From: Pseudomonas brassicacearum
GTDB taxonomy: Bacteria; Pseudomonadota; Gammaproteobacteria; Pseudomonadales; Pseudomonadaceae
Assembly (NCBI RefSeq): GCF_009601685.2
Contig: NZ_CP045701.2
Coordinates: forward strand, 4,836,001-4,900,000
Direction: 5' to 3'
DNA length: 64,000 nt
Shown: piece by piece, positions 7,821-15,659 of the stretch
How the letters are laid out: each line of letters opens with the position of its first letter
Numbering within the stretch: position 1 is the first letter of the stretch
Notes under the pieces: generated by a model
Database searches by the model: none
Told to the model about the DNA's origin: nothing
The model's input: only the letters and a program-made list of their open reading frames with translations
Program-made: the position numbers and the translations under genes

Positions 7821-8614
7821 TAGAACAGCCCTCCCAACGCCGCCGGCTCCCAGTTCATGATCACCAATTCACCGCTGACCTCGGCCTTGCCCTGACGCTG
7901 GTTCGTGTTGCTGTAGCGAATGTCCAACGTTTCGAAGTGAAAGCCCTCGAACACACGCCGGATGTCCGGGTGATCGTTGATGCTGACCATTACCTTACCC
8001 TTGCAGCGACGCATGAAGTCAGCCATCCGCTCGTAATTCTCGAACGGGAAATCCACGCCATATCCAGCGGTCTGCCAGTACGGCGGGTCCATGTAGTGAA
8101 ACGTATGAGCGCGGTCATAGCGCTCAGCACAATCAAGCCAGGGGAGGTTTTCGACGTAGGTGCCGGACAGCCGCTGCCATGCTGCCGAGAGGTTCTCCTC
8201 AATCCGCAGCAGGTTGATGGCCGGGCCAGTGGTCGCGGTGCCGAACGTCTGCCCGGTGACCTTGCCGGCAAAGGCATGGTGCTGCAGGTAGAAGAACCGG
8301 GCGGCGCGCTGGATGTCGGTGAGGGTTTCGGGACGGGTTATTTTCTGCCACTCGAATACCTGGCGCGAGCTAAGCGCCCATTTGAACTGGCGCACGAACT
8401 CTTCCAGGTGGTTCTGCACGACGCGATAGAGCGTCACCAGGTCGCCGTTGATATCGTTCAGGACTTCAACGGGAGCGGCCTGGGGTCGCATGAAGTAAAG
8501 CGCGGCACCGCCGGCAAAGACTTCGACATAGCATTCGTGGGGCGGAAAAAGCGGAATGAGGCGGTCGGCTAGGCGGCGCTTGCCGCCCATCCAAGGGATG
8601 ATGGGTGAACTCAT
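7820..8614 (-). CDS. DNA adenine methylase, D12 class (Dam-like), orphan
   Basis: The enzyme transfers a methyl group from S-adenosylmethionine to adenine N6. The N-terminal PIIPWMGGKRRLADRL and EVFAGGAALYFMRP regions form the cofactor site and YMDPPYWQTAGYG holds the catalytic DPPY motif, in the order of alpha-class enzymes. The start at 8614 has AAAGG about 11 bases upstream; a TTG at 8623 is possible. No restriction endonuclease lies nearby, so it is probably an orphan phage methylase protecting phage DNA or altering host methylation. Target specificity cannot be read from the sequence. Confidence 0.88.
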   Translation of the reverse strand: MSSPIIPWMGGKRRLADRLIPLFPPHECYVEVFAGGAALYFMRPQAAPVEVLNDINGDLVTLYRVVQNHLEEFVRQFKWALSSRQVFEWQKITRPETLTDIQRAARFFYLQHHAFAGKVTGQTFGTATTGPAINLLRIEENLSAAWQRLSGTYVENLPWLDCAERYDRAHTFHYMDPPYWQTAGYGVDFPFENYERMADFMRRCKGKVMVSINDHPDIRRVFEGFHFETLDIRYSNTNQRQGKAEVSGELVIMNWEPAALGGLF

Positions 8615-8763
8615 TGAAAGCAAGACCTTTACTGTATGGATAAACAGGTGCTAGGCTCGCCGCGCTTTGTGCACGGAGCAGGAGCCTTGGCTGGACTTGC
8701 AGGGACATCTGCAGGGACGGCGACCGGATCGGATGTTGGCGCATCCGGCCCGGTCGCTCCTTT

Positions 8764-9306
8764 TCACTTCGGTGTTGAAACTTCTTTGGCGTAGGCCTGG
8801 CAGGCTGCCAGGGCTATCAGCCCCCGGTCGCCGGCATCGGTGATGCCGATAATTCGTTGAGCATGCGCCGGGTCAAGTTGGGCGCGTGTGGCTCCATGAA
8901 CCACGCTGCCGGCGCTGGTGGTGGCTGGCACTGCACAGCCGTTGGTGGAATCGGTGGCGTCGAGTAGGACTGACAGCCGGACATCAGCAGTAGCGAGGCG
9001 ATCACGCAGGCGATCCTGATCACGTTGGGCATCGGTTAGGGCTCGATAGTGGGTTTGGTCTTTGGCGGCCAGCCGCTGTTCCAGGGCCAGGCGCTTGTCC
9101 TGCTCGGTGCGCTGCAGAGCGGCCGAGGTCAGGGTGATTTGGTTGAGGGTTTCGGTGTGGAGCCGGGCTTGTTTTTCCAACTGCTGACCGTATCGCCAGC
9201 CCTGGACCGTCCAGGCGAGAACCGTCGAAGTGGCGACCAGAGCGAACAGTAAAAGCCCGGCGACCAGCACGCGGTATTGCAGCGGGATCAGGTCGACGAG
9301 ACGCAT
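8764..9306 (-). CDS. Rz: Rz-like i-spanin (inner-membrane lysis protein)
   Basis: The i-spanin joins with the outer-membrane lipoprotein Rz1 to fuse the two membranes at the last step of lysis. The 180-residue protein has one N-terminal membrane segment (YRVLVAGLLLFALVATST, about residues 10-30) followed by a long charged coiled-coil region to about residue 115, which is the classic Rz layout. The start at 9306 follows a GAGGGCGG ribosome-binding site and overlaps the endolysin stop (9288). Rz1 lies inside it in another frame. A DUF2514-type annotation is likely in other genomes. Confidence 0.85.
   Translation of the reverse strand: MRLVDLIPLQYRVLVAGLLLFALVATSTVLAWTVQGWRYGQQLEKQARLHTETLNQITLTSAALQRTEQDKRLALEQRLAAKDQTHYRALTDAQRDQDRLRDRLATADVRLSVLLDATDSTNGCAVPATTSAGSVVHGATRAQLDPAHAQRIIGITDAGDRGLIALAACQAYAKEVSTPK
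8817..9032 (-). CDS. Rz1: Rz1-like o-spanin lipoprotein, nested in the Rz gene
   Basis: This 71-residue frame lies wholly inside the Rz gene in a different frame. It has a signal peptide with a lipobox, MPNVIRIACVIASLLLMSGC, in which Cys20 would be lipidated. It is followed by a proline-rich mature part (PPIPPTAVQCQPPPAPAAW). Lipoprotein, small size, proline richness and nesting together are the hallmarks of Rz1 in lambda-like spanin pairs. Automated callers often miss it. Confidence 0.88.
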   Translation of the reverse strand: MPNVIRIACVIASLLLMSGCQSYSTPPIPPTAVQCQPPPAPAAWFMEPHAPNLTRRMLNELSASPMPATGG

Positions 9307-9851
9307 AGCACCGCCCTCGCCCGCTCCCACAGCTGCAGGCGATCCTGCAGGCCGTTGAGCCCGCCGTTGATTTTCCGGGTGATCGTTTCGAACTCATCAC
9401 GATCAGCCAGCACGTTCAACTCCCTGACCCACCAGAACCATGCAGCCGACTCGGCCGCCCATTGGGGCAGCTCCAGCAGTTCGGGCGTGCGCAACAGACG
9501 CTCGTCACCGAACAGCGCCAAGCTGCAGCGCAGGTAGTTGTTGCGCCCCGTCACCTGGATCAAGCCGCGACCACGATAGCGCTGGCCATCTCCGTCGGGC
9601 TCTGGGGTGTTGCCGAGTTTCGAAGCCAGCGAACCGGTGTCGTATTTGCTGAGGTACTGATCGCCGCCCAGCTCCCGCACGTACTGCAGTTGGCCGGACT
9701 CATGCCCAACCTGGGCCAGGAATGCCGCCTGCCGCTTGGGCGTATCGATCTGTCGGTGTGCCATGGCGGCGTTCAGGGCCGATACGAAAACGCCCGCTTG
9801 GCGGCGGGCGTTGGGCATGATGCGCTGTAGTTGCTGCTCAGTGAGTGGCAT
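9288..9851 (-). CDS. Endolysin, glycoside hydrolase family 19
   Basis: The enzyme cuts the glycan backbone of peptidoglycan during lysis. The frame is open further upstream, but the ATG at 9851 (MPLTEQQLQRIMPNARRQ) has GGAGCC right before it and gives the usual 187-residue phage GH19 enzyme. Catalytic Glu candidates are Glu51 in QVGHESGQL and Glu60 in YVRELGG, and YRGRGLIQVTGRNNY is the substrate-groove signature. There is no signal peptide, so export needs the holin, whose gene is 21 kb away at the other end of the late operon. Confidence 0.92.
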   Translation of the reverse strand: MPLTEQQLQRIMPNARRQAGVFVSALNAAMAHRQIDTPKRQAAFLAQVGHESGQLQYVRELGGDQYLSKYDTGSLASKLGNTPEPDGDGQRYRGRGLIQVTGRNNYLRCSLALFGDERLLRTPELLELPQWAAESAAWFWWVRELNVLADRDEFETITRKINGGLNGLQDRLQLWERARAVLCVSST

Positions 9852-9860
9852 GGGGGCTCC

Positions 9861-9884
9861 AAAAAAATCCCGCTCGATGGCGGG
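9861..9884 (-). terminator. Terminator-like hairpin before the endolysin gene
   Basis: On the minus strand a CCCGC/GCGGG stem with a six-base loop is followed by ATTTTTTT. It lies between the D gene and the endolysin ribosome-binding site, inside the late operon, so late transcription must pass it. Confidence 0.55.
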
Positions 9885-9918
9885 TTGCGGTTGTGTTTGA
9901 GGGTGGTGCTGAGTGCGC

Positions 9919-10965
9919 TTAAAGCTGGACGACCTTGACCGGCTTAGCTTCCTTCTTCTTTTTCTTACCTTTGGCATTGGCCTTGCCCTTCTTGCCGCCG
10001 TTGCACTCGACGGTGGTGGTCCAGCCACTGGAGGTGAACAGTTGCTCCACCGCCTCAGCCAGGTATTCACCATCTAGCCCGGGCTTGATCCCCTGGACAA
10101 TGATCGACCGCTCGGCAAATACATCGGTGCGCCCGGCCATTTCCAGGCGAACCCCGGCGCTGCTGCGATTGAACGCGGCCAGGCGCGCCTTGGCGGCCTG
10201 CTCGGCGGCTGACTTGTTGGGGTAGATATGCCGGTCGGTATGGACCGCTGGCAGGCCGTTCGGCAGGTCGTCGTTGTCCAGCTCGACCACCTTCAGGGCT
10301 CCGGATTTTTTGTCCTGGTGCTTGGTGCGTACCGCCTTTTGCGTATTGCGATCGCCGAGACGGAATTGATAGCGACTCAGATCCGAGCGCTTCAAAACCA
10401 CAGGGCTCAGATTCTTGCCGCTGGCGGTCTGGCCGCCCTGCCGAGGCATGACCAACAACTTGCCGTCGGCCAGCTTGGCCGTGCAGTCATACTGTTTGGC
10501 AAGGCGGGTGATGAAGTTGTAATCCGACTCGTTGAGCTGATCGACTCGAGGCACTTTTGTTTGCACCGGGCACACCGGCTGCCATCCATTGCGGGCTGCC
10601 ACGTCGCGGACAATCTGCTGCAGGGGCACGTTTTCCCAGGACCCGCTGCGCACGGTCTTGCCGCTGCCACGCATGTCACTGGCTTTACCACGGATCACCA
10701 TCGTGTCAGGCGGCCCCGACAACTCGATCTCGTCGACGGTGTAGCGCCCCAGACGGGTCAGGGCCTGACCGGTATATCCCAGATAAACCTCGATACCCGC
10801 CCCCCGCGTGGGCAGCGCAACCGCTTGATCACGATCATCGATCCGCAACTCGAAGTCATCCGAATCCATGCCCGGCTTGTCCGAGGTGCGCAGACTCAAT
10901 AATCGATCATTGATCAACGCGGTGATGTCCTTGCCGTCCGCAACGATGCGATAGGTCGGCTTCAT
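9919..10965 (-). CDS. Late control protein D / tail hub protein (P2 gpD family)
   Basis: gpD forms the baseplate hub on which the tail tube and spike are mounted. The 348-residue protein starts MKPTYRIVADGKDITALIND, the typical gpD opening. It has the ELSGPPDTMVIRGKASDMR segment and the LNESDYNFITRLAKQYDC stretch expected in the family. The C-terminus ends in a Lys-rich tail (KGKANAKGKKKKKEAKP). It is downstream of X and U in P2 order. Confidence 0.92.
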   Translation of the reverse strand: MKPTYRIVADGKDITALINDRLLSLRTSDKPGMDSDDFELRIDDRDQAVALPTRGAGIEVYLGYTGQALTRLGRYTVDEIELSGPPDTMVIRGKASDMRGSGKTVRSGSWENVPLQQIVRDVAARNGWQPVCPVQTKVPRVDQLNESDYNFITRLAKQYDCTAKLADGKLLVMPRQGGQTASGKNLSPVVLKRSDLSRYQFRLGDRNTQKAVRTKHQDKKSGALKVVELDNDDLPNGLPAVHTDRHIYPNKSAAEQAAKARLAAFNRSSAGVRLEMAGRTDVFAERSIIVQGIKPGLDGEYLAEAVEQLFTSSGWTTTVECNGGKKGKANAKGKKKKKEAKPVKVVQL

Positions 10966-10980
10966 GGTGATACTCCAGAA

Positions 10981-11000
10981 AAGAGAAACCCCGCACGGGG
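10981..11000 (-). terminator. Weak terminator-like hairpin before the D gene
   Basis: On the minus strand CCCC-GTGC-GGGG is followed by TTTCTCTTTT just before the gpD ribosome-binding site. The stem is short, so termination strength is doubtful. It is one of several such hairpins between late genes. Confidence 0.35.
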
Positions 11001-11028
11001 CAGGGCTTGTAACGTGCGACGGTGCTGG

Positions 11029-11235
11029 TTAATCCCACAGCTGGATATCCTCCAGCGTCTGCGCTGGCAGATCCGGCAGCAGGATGATCACACCAGCGCG
11101 AAACGGTTGAGGCTCATCGGCCAGGCCTTGATTGGCGGCAAACACGGCCTCCACCGTGCCATTCAGATGGCCGTAGTAGTGATGACAGACGGTGTCCAAC
11201 AGATCCCCGTCAGACGTTCTGCAGGTCGTCGCCAT
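11029..11235 (-). CDS. Tail protein X (P2 gpX family, LysM-like)
   Basis: The 68-residue protein (MATTCRTSDGDLLDTVCHHYYG, FAANQGLADEPQPFRAGVIILLP) has the LysM-like architecture of P2 gpX, a small baseplate component. It overlaps the end of the U gene by 26 bases and precedes D, as in P2. Confidence 0.9.
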   Translation of the reverse strand: MATTCRTSDGDLLDTVCHHYYGHLNGTVEAVFAANQGLADEPQPFRAGVIILLPDLPAQTLEDIQLWD

Positions 11236-12055
11236 AGCTCACAAACTCCAGTGAAAAGGACTGCTTACGCGGAATGCCACCCGCGAGCAGGTTGCTTTGA
11301 TCTTCCTCGATGTTGAGCAGGCACCAGGTGCCGAGCACTTCACCGTAGCCGGTGGTCAGGTTCACCGGCTGCAGGCGTCGCCCGATGGAGCGCAAGGTAT
11401 CCAGCTGTTTGAGCCCACCTTTGAAGCCCGGAAAAATTGCGCCCTTGAGGCTGATCTTGTCCTCTCCCTGGCCGACCGCCTGCTGGGCGATGCTGCGTGT
11501 CAGACGTTCCTGGCCTGCCCAGCGAAACGACGTCTGGCGACGGAGTTCCTCGAACGCCGCCGTATCCAGGTTGAAGTAATACGGCTGCGCGTTCGGCTCC
11601 AGGGGCTGCATGATCAGCAGGTGCGGGAACGGCTTCACTGCCTCGGCCGCTGGTGTCAGCTGGGGGGCAAATGATCCCGTGGGCATGATGTTGCTCAGTG
11701 ATGGGCTCACCTGGCCGGCGATGCGATTAATCGCTGCTCCCGCCTTGCCTGCCTGTTCCTTGAGGGAACCCAGCCGCTCCTGGACTTGGCCGGCGGCGGT
11801 GACGGCTTGGTTGTATTTCGCCGCCACCTGGCCCACGGCGGACTGCGCCGCGTTGATTGCCCGCATGGTCCGTTGCACCTTGGCGCCGATGGCTGGCCCA
11901 ATGAAGGGCACCCCCTCCAGCTCCGAGGCGGCGCCCGTCATGTCGCTGATTGCGCCATTAAGCGGGCCCAGCATGCCGTCGAGACTGGTACGGCCAGTCT
12001 CACCCGCTGCAAGCAGTGATTTGAGTACTGATTGCAGTTGCTCCATGTAGGCCAT
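11210..12055 (-). CDS. Tail protein U (P2 gpU family) with a long N-terminal helical extension
   Basis: gpU is a tail-completion or tube-initiation protein. The family match is in roughly residues 140-281 (FPHLLIMQPLEP, RRQTSFRWAGQERL, GEDKISLKGAIFPGFKGG, IPRKQSFSLEFVSYGDDL). The first 125 residues are Ala/Gly-rich and helical (AAQSAVGQVAAKYNQAV, GSLKEQAGKAGAAINRI). P2 gpU is about 160 residues with its helical tail at the C-terminus, so the domain order here is reversed or a domain was added. It sits between the tape measure and X genes as expected. Confidence 0.82.
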   Translation of the reverse strand: MAYMEQLQSVLKSLLAAGETGRTSLDGMLGPLNGAISDMTGAASELEGVPFIGPAIGAKVQRTMRAINAAQSAVGQVAAKYNQAVTAAGQVQERLGSLKEQAGKAGAAINRIAGQVSPSLSNIMPTGSFAPQLTPAAEAVKPFPHLLIMQPLEPNAQPYYFNLDTAAFEELRRQTSFRWAGQERLTRSIAQQAVGQGEDKISLKGAIFPGFKGGLKQLDTLRSIGRRLQPVNLTTGYGEVLGTWCLLNIEEDQSNLLAGGIPRKQSFSLEFVSYGDDLQNV

Positions 12056-12064
12056 GGCACCTCC

Positions 12065-14644
12065 TTATACGTGAGGGGAATCGAACAGCTGACTCGACGC
12101 TTGGCGGGCGGCCACGTCCCGGGAGAAGGACTCCATTAACTGGCGCAGATGCGGCTCCAGATCTCGAGCCAGCTGCGCCGGGTCTTTTACATCGCCTTGC
12201 ACGGTGATGGACACTTGCGGCGAAAAGCTGAAAGCCTGCTCAACCTTGGGTGGCACCGACGGAGTTGGCTCAGCTGGTTTGGCAACTTCGGGAGGCTTGG
12301 CCTCCTCGGCCTTACCATCACTGCCAAACCAGGACTTACCCAAGAAGCCGCCGATACTTTCGCCACCCAGGCCGCCCAAAGCGGCACCAATTAAGCCCCC
12401 GATTGCAGTACCGATGACCGGCACCACCGAACCAATAGCGGCACCTGCTGCGCCGCCGGCCAGTGCGCCCGCCAAACCACCAGCGGCACCGCCATAACCC
12501 TCGGCTTTTTCGTCTTGGGTCGTGGCGTTGAGCGCGGTATCCAAGACCCCCACCCCTGCATCAAGTACGTTACCGCCGGGGATACGTTTGGTGGCTCGGG
12601 TGACGCCCCTGATCGACTGAACCGCACGGCCGAGCGAGCCACCGGACGCTGCCTCCGCCGCAGCAGCCATAGGCGCAGCAGCCAACAGCCCCACCTTTGG
12701 CATGACAGACATAGCGGCAGGGGGTGACACGGCCGGAGGACTGGGCACCCGGGCGGGTAATCGCCGACGCGGGGTGGTCCCAATACCGGTACGGCGACCT
12801 CGTCGGCCACGCTGACGCCTGCCGGTACCGCCGCCAGGATCTGCACCTGGACCAGAACCAGCCCGGCCTATTGCATCAGCGTTGACGACAAACACACGTT
12901 GCGGCTCATTGCTGATCCCTGCTGCAGGATCGTTGCCGGCCCCCATCAACTTACCGAGGACTCCCAGCCCCTTATCCACCGTCTTGATTCCGGTTTTCGG
13001 AGCCTTGGCAGCGGCATCACCGAGGGCGCCCGCGCCTCGTTCCATCGCTCGACCACGCGATATGTTGTAGAGCCCCTTGCCAATCTTCACCGCGCTGGCA
13101 GCCGTCTTGAGGGCCAACAGACCGGTGGTGATAGCGGCAATGCCAAGCACCACCGGTTGCGAGCCATCCGAAAGCTTGGTCAACCCACGCACAATTGAGG
13201 TCAGGCCCTGGGCGACCGCATCGGTCGCCGGGCGGATGGCGTCCCCCACACTGCGCATGCCATCGCTAACCGCCTGGCCCAGCTCGTCCCACATCTGTTT
13301 CGACGTTTCGCGCCGCTCGGCCAGGTTCTTATCGAGGATCCCGCCAGAAGATTGCGAGTCCTTTTTCAGCTGCTCGTACAACTCCTTGTTTTGCGAGTAG
13401 GCCGTGAGCGCTGCCTTGACCTGCATGTCGGCGAACAGGTCACCGGTACGCAGGGATTTTTCCAGCGCATCGAGCGCCGCCTTGGCCTTCTCCGGATCCG
13501 TCTCCTTGCTGATCTTGGCCTGAGCCTCGGCCATCTTCGCGGCTTTCGCCGGGTCGGTGGCCTGGATGTATTTCATCGCCAGGGCGAAGCTGGATTCCAG
13601 GGTCGACATGCCCTTCTGGATGCCAGTGTTCAAGGAGGCTTGATAGTCGATACCGGCGTCCTTGTACGCCTTGACCACGTCGCCCGAACCGATTTTTTCC
13701 ATCCAGTTCTTGAGGTTGTTGGCCGCTTCGTCCGAGCCCCCGGCCGTTTTCATCTGCACCTGGAGCATCGCGCCCAAGGAGCTGACCGCTTCCATGCCGG
13801 TGCTACCGTTTTTCTCCATGCTCGCCAACAGTTGAGGGAACCACCGGGCCATGTCGCTGGCCTCGAAGCTCCCCGCCTGTCCCTGATAGGCGATGGCCTC
13901 CAGGGCCTGCTGCATCACCTTCGGGTCGTTGATCTTGGCGTTCTGCTGCAGCGCCATGATCATGCTGGCCGTGTCGACGCCGGATGCGCCCTGGCCGATG
14001 GCAAACTTCGCGGCCGTCGGTGCGTAGGCCATGGCCTGCTTAAGGTCCATACCTGCACCGACCAGCTGATTCACCAGGTCCGCCACGTCGTTACGGGCCA
14101 TACCCGTATCGCGAGAGGTCTGGATTACTGTCTGACTAAGCTGTGTTTCTTGTGGCTTGTTGACCACATCCGCCTTGATCGCGATGTCACGGATGATCGC
14201 CTGATAATCCGCGCTGACCTTGGTCGGAATCGCCGCCAGGCCTGTGGCTACAACACCCTGACCAATGCTCGACGTGAGTCCTTTCTTGCCGGCATCGAGC
14301 TGCTGGTGTCCCTTGAGCTGCAGATCGGCGGCTTTGGCTGCACGGCCGAGGCGCTGGTACTCCTGCCCCAGCCTGCCTACCTCCACGCCCTGCTTGCGCA
14401 GGGCATCAAGGTTGCCGTTGAGTTTGCGCAACAGGCCATCGGCCGAAGCAGCGCCGCTATCGTGCGCCCGCTTCCATTCATCGCGCATGCGGATGGTTTC
14501 GCCAATGGTGCTCTTGAGCACCTTGGCCTTGTTGCCTTTGTCCTCCAGCTTTTTGATGTGGCCTTCGACCGTGCGGAAGGCAGACGCCATCGTCGAACTG
14601 ACGGCGCCGCCAATCACCAGCGATAACGCCAGTTTGCTAGCCAT
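12065..14644 (-). CDS. Tail tape measure protein
   Basis: The tape measure sets tail length and passes through the tube on infection. The 859-residue protein opens MASKLALSLVIGGAVSSTMAS. It has an early coiled region, a TP901-type core (ISRDTGMARNDVADL-like segment and AMAYAPTAAKFAIGQGASGVD), then Gly/Ala-rich hydrophobic stretches near residues 740-790 (GGLAGALAGGAAGAAIGSV). The start has AAGGGG eight bases upstream. Large open frames on the opposite strand are shadows of its biased codons. Confidence 0.93.
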   Translation of the reverse strand: MASKLALSLVIGGAVSSTMASAFRTVEGHIKKLEDKGNKAKVLKSTIGETIRMRDEWKRAHDSGAASADGLLRKLNGNLDALRKQGVEVGRLGQEYQRLGRAAKAADLQLKGHQQLDAGKKGLTSSIGQGVVATGLAAIPTKVSADYQAIIRDIAIKADVVNKPQETQLSQTVIQTSRDTGMARNDVADLVNQLVGAGMDLKQAMAYAPTAAKFAIGQGASGVDTASMIMALQQNAKINDPKVMQQALEAIAYQGQAGSFEASDMARWFPQLLASMEKNGSTGMEAVSSLGAMLQVQMKTAGGSDEAANNLKNWMEKIGSGDVVKAYKDAGIDYQASLNTGIQKGMSTLESSFALAMKYIQATDPAKAAKMAEAQAKISKETDPEKAKAALDALEKSLRTGDLFADMQVKAALTAYSQNKELYEQLKKDSQSSGGILDKNLAERRETSKQMWDELGQAVSDGMRSVGDAIRPATDAVAQGLTSIVRGLTKLSDGSQPVVLGIAAITTGLLALKTAASAVKIGKGLYNISRGRAMERGAGALGDAAAKAPKTGIKTVDKGLGVLGKLMGAGNDPAAGISNEPQRVFVVNADAIGRAGSGPGADPGGGTGRRQRGRRGRRTGIGTTPRRRLPARVPSPPAVSPPAAMSVMPKVGLLAAAPMAAAAEAASGGSLGRAVQSIRGVTRATKRIPGGNVLDAGVGVLDTALNATTQDEKAEGYGGAAGGLAGALAGGAAGAAIGSVVPVIGTAIGGLIGAALGGLGGESIGGFLGKSWFGSDGKAEEAKPPEVAKPAEPTPSVPPKVEQAFSFSPQVSITVQGDVKDPAQLARDLEPHLRQLMESFSRDVAARQASSQLFDSPHV

Positions 14645-14659
14645 CGTCTACCCCTTGTT

Positions 14660-14782
14660 TCAGTCTGAGAGCCACCAGACCATGTCGGAGAACGGCATGG
14701 CGAGAATTTCAGCGGCGGAAAAATTCAGCTCGGTGGCTAGACGCTTAGCCAGTTGCTTCTGCACCTTGGGGTTGAAGTTCAT
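14660..14782 (-). CDS. GpE-like small tail protein (E' part of the E/E' pair)
   Basis: A 40-residue frame (MNFNPKVQKQLAKRL, then FSAAEILAMPFSDMVWWLSD) lies between the tail assembly chaperone and the tape measure and overlaps the chaperone 3' end by 38 bases in the +1 frame. The closing 'PFSDMVWWL' resembles the small GpE family of P2-like phages. In P2 this part is fused to gpE by programmed frameshifting; here the frame is open upstream of the ATG, so either its own start or a +1/-2 shift could make it. Confidence 0.6.
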   Translation of the reverse strand: MNFNPKVQKQLAKRLATELNFSAAEILAMPFSDMVWWLSD

Positions 14783-15071
14783 CTTCTCGCACCAGGCGAA
14801 AATAGCCGGCCTGTATGCGGTTGAAGTCCTTCAGCGTCAAGCCATCCAGATCCTTGGTACCGACTTCGGCCAGGGAGGCGAACAAGTTCAGATCTTGTTG
14901 TTCCTCATCATTGGGCGCTGTTTGGCGGGCAATGCGAAGGTCACGCACAGTCGGTGTCCGGAGGCTCAGCGTATCGACACGCACGCCGTTGGCTTCAGAT
15001 GGCACCGTCAGTTTCACGGTGACGCGGTCAGCGGCCAGGGTCATCCAGCTTGGGATTGCAGTGCTGCTCAT
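14745..15071 (-). CDS. Tail assembly chaperone (P2 gpE / Mu gp41-like)
   Basis: The 108-residue protein (MSSTAIPSWMTLAADRVTVK, LSLRTPTVRDLRIARQ, LDGLTLKDFNRIQAGYF) matches the tail assembly chaperones that coat the tape measure before tube polymerisation. It lies directly between the tube and tape measure genes, the conserved place for this family, and its 3' end overlaps the E'-like frame. Confidence 0.82.
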   Translation of the reverse strand: MSSTAIPSWMTLAADRVTVKLTVPSEANGVRVDTLSLRTPTVRDLRIARQTAPNDEEQQDLNLFASLAEVGTKDLDGLTLKDFNRIQAGYFRLVREDELQPQGAEATG

Positions 15072-15137
15072 AGAGGTGTGTCCTTAAACAGAGGAACCAC
15101 CGCCCGGGCGACTCGCCAGGCGGGGTATCAAGAAGAG

Positions 15138-15647
15138 TTAGAGGCCCAATGCGGAACGCTGGGCGGCCAGTTGATCAACGCCGTTGATGACACGGCGCAT
15201 GCCGATGGGGTCGATCTCGTAGACGGTTCGGCCGTCCACTTCGAGCTTGTAGTACGTCAGCCCGATGGAGTGCTTGATCTCGGCCTTGTCGCCCGGCTTC
15301 CAGTCGCCCATGTCGACTTCTTTCAACGTGCCGCGCAGGGTGACGATGACCGGCGTGACTTTGCCTTTGAGCCCCTTGTAGGCTCCTCGGAACGTACCGT
15401 TGAACGCCGTGCCGTCGGCCAAGCCGAAGAACTTCAACGACTCACGGCGTACGCCAGTGGTAGTAAAGCTCGCTTCCTGTTTTTCCATGCCCATGTCCAG
15501 CTCGACCGGCGCATCCATGCCGCCGCCGCGATGCTCTTCCATCTTGAGCGTGAGCTTGGGCAGCGTCAGGCTCGGCACGTCGCCCTGGAAGCTGACGCCG
15601 TCGGCGAACAGGTTCAAGTTCGCAAGGGTTTCGGGAATCATTGCCAT
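15138..15647 (-). CDS. Major tail tube protein (P2 gpFII family)
   Basis: It polymerises into the inner tube of the contractile tail. The 169-residue sequence (MAMIPETLANLNLFADGVSF, LTLPKLTLKMEEHRGGGMDAP, GLTYYKLEVDGRTVYEIDPI) has the length and signatures of the family. AGGAGC lies nine bases before the ATG. The sheath gene is 12 bases upstream. Confidence 0.95.
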   Translation of the reverse strand: MAMIPETLANLNLFADGVSFQGDVPSLTLPKLTLKMEEHRGGGMDAPVELDMGMEKQEASFTTTGVRRESLKFFGLADGTAFNGTFRGAYKGLKGKVTPVIVTLRGTLKEVDMGDWKPGDKAEIKHSIGLTYYKLEVDGRTVYEIDPIGMRRVINGVDQLAAQRSALGL

Positions 15648-15659
15648 TGGGGTCGCTCC

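Noticed and set aside
7820..8614. Possible restriction-modification system
   Set aside because: Only the methylase is present; the neighbours are a small phage protein and the lysis genes, not an endonuclease.
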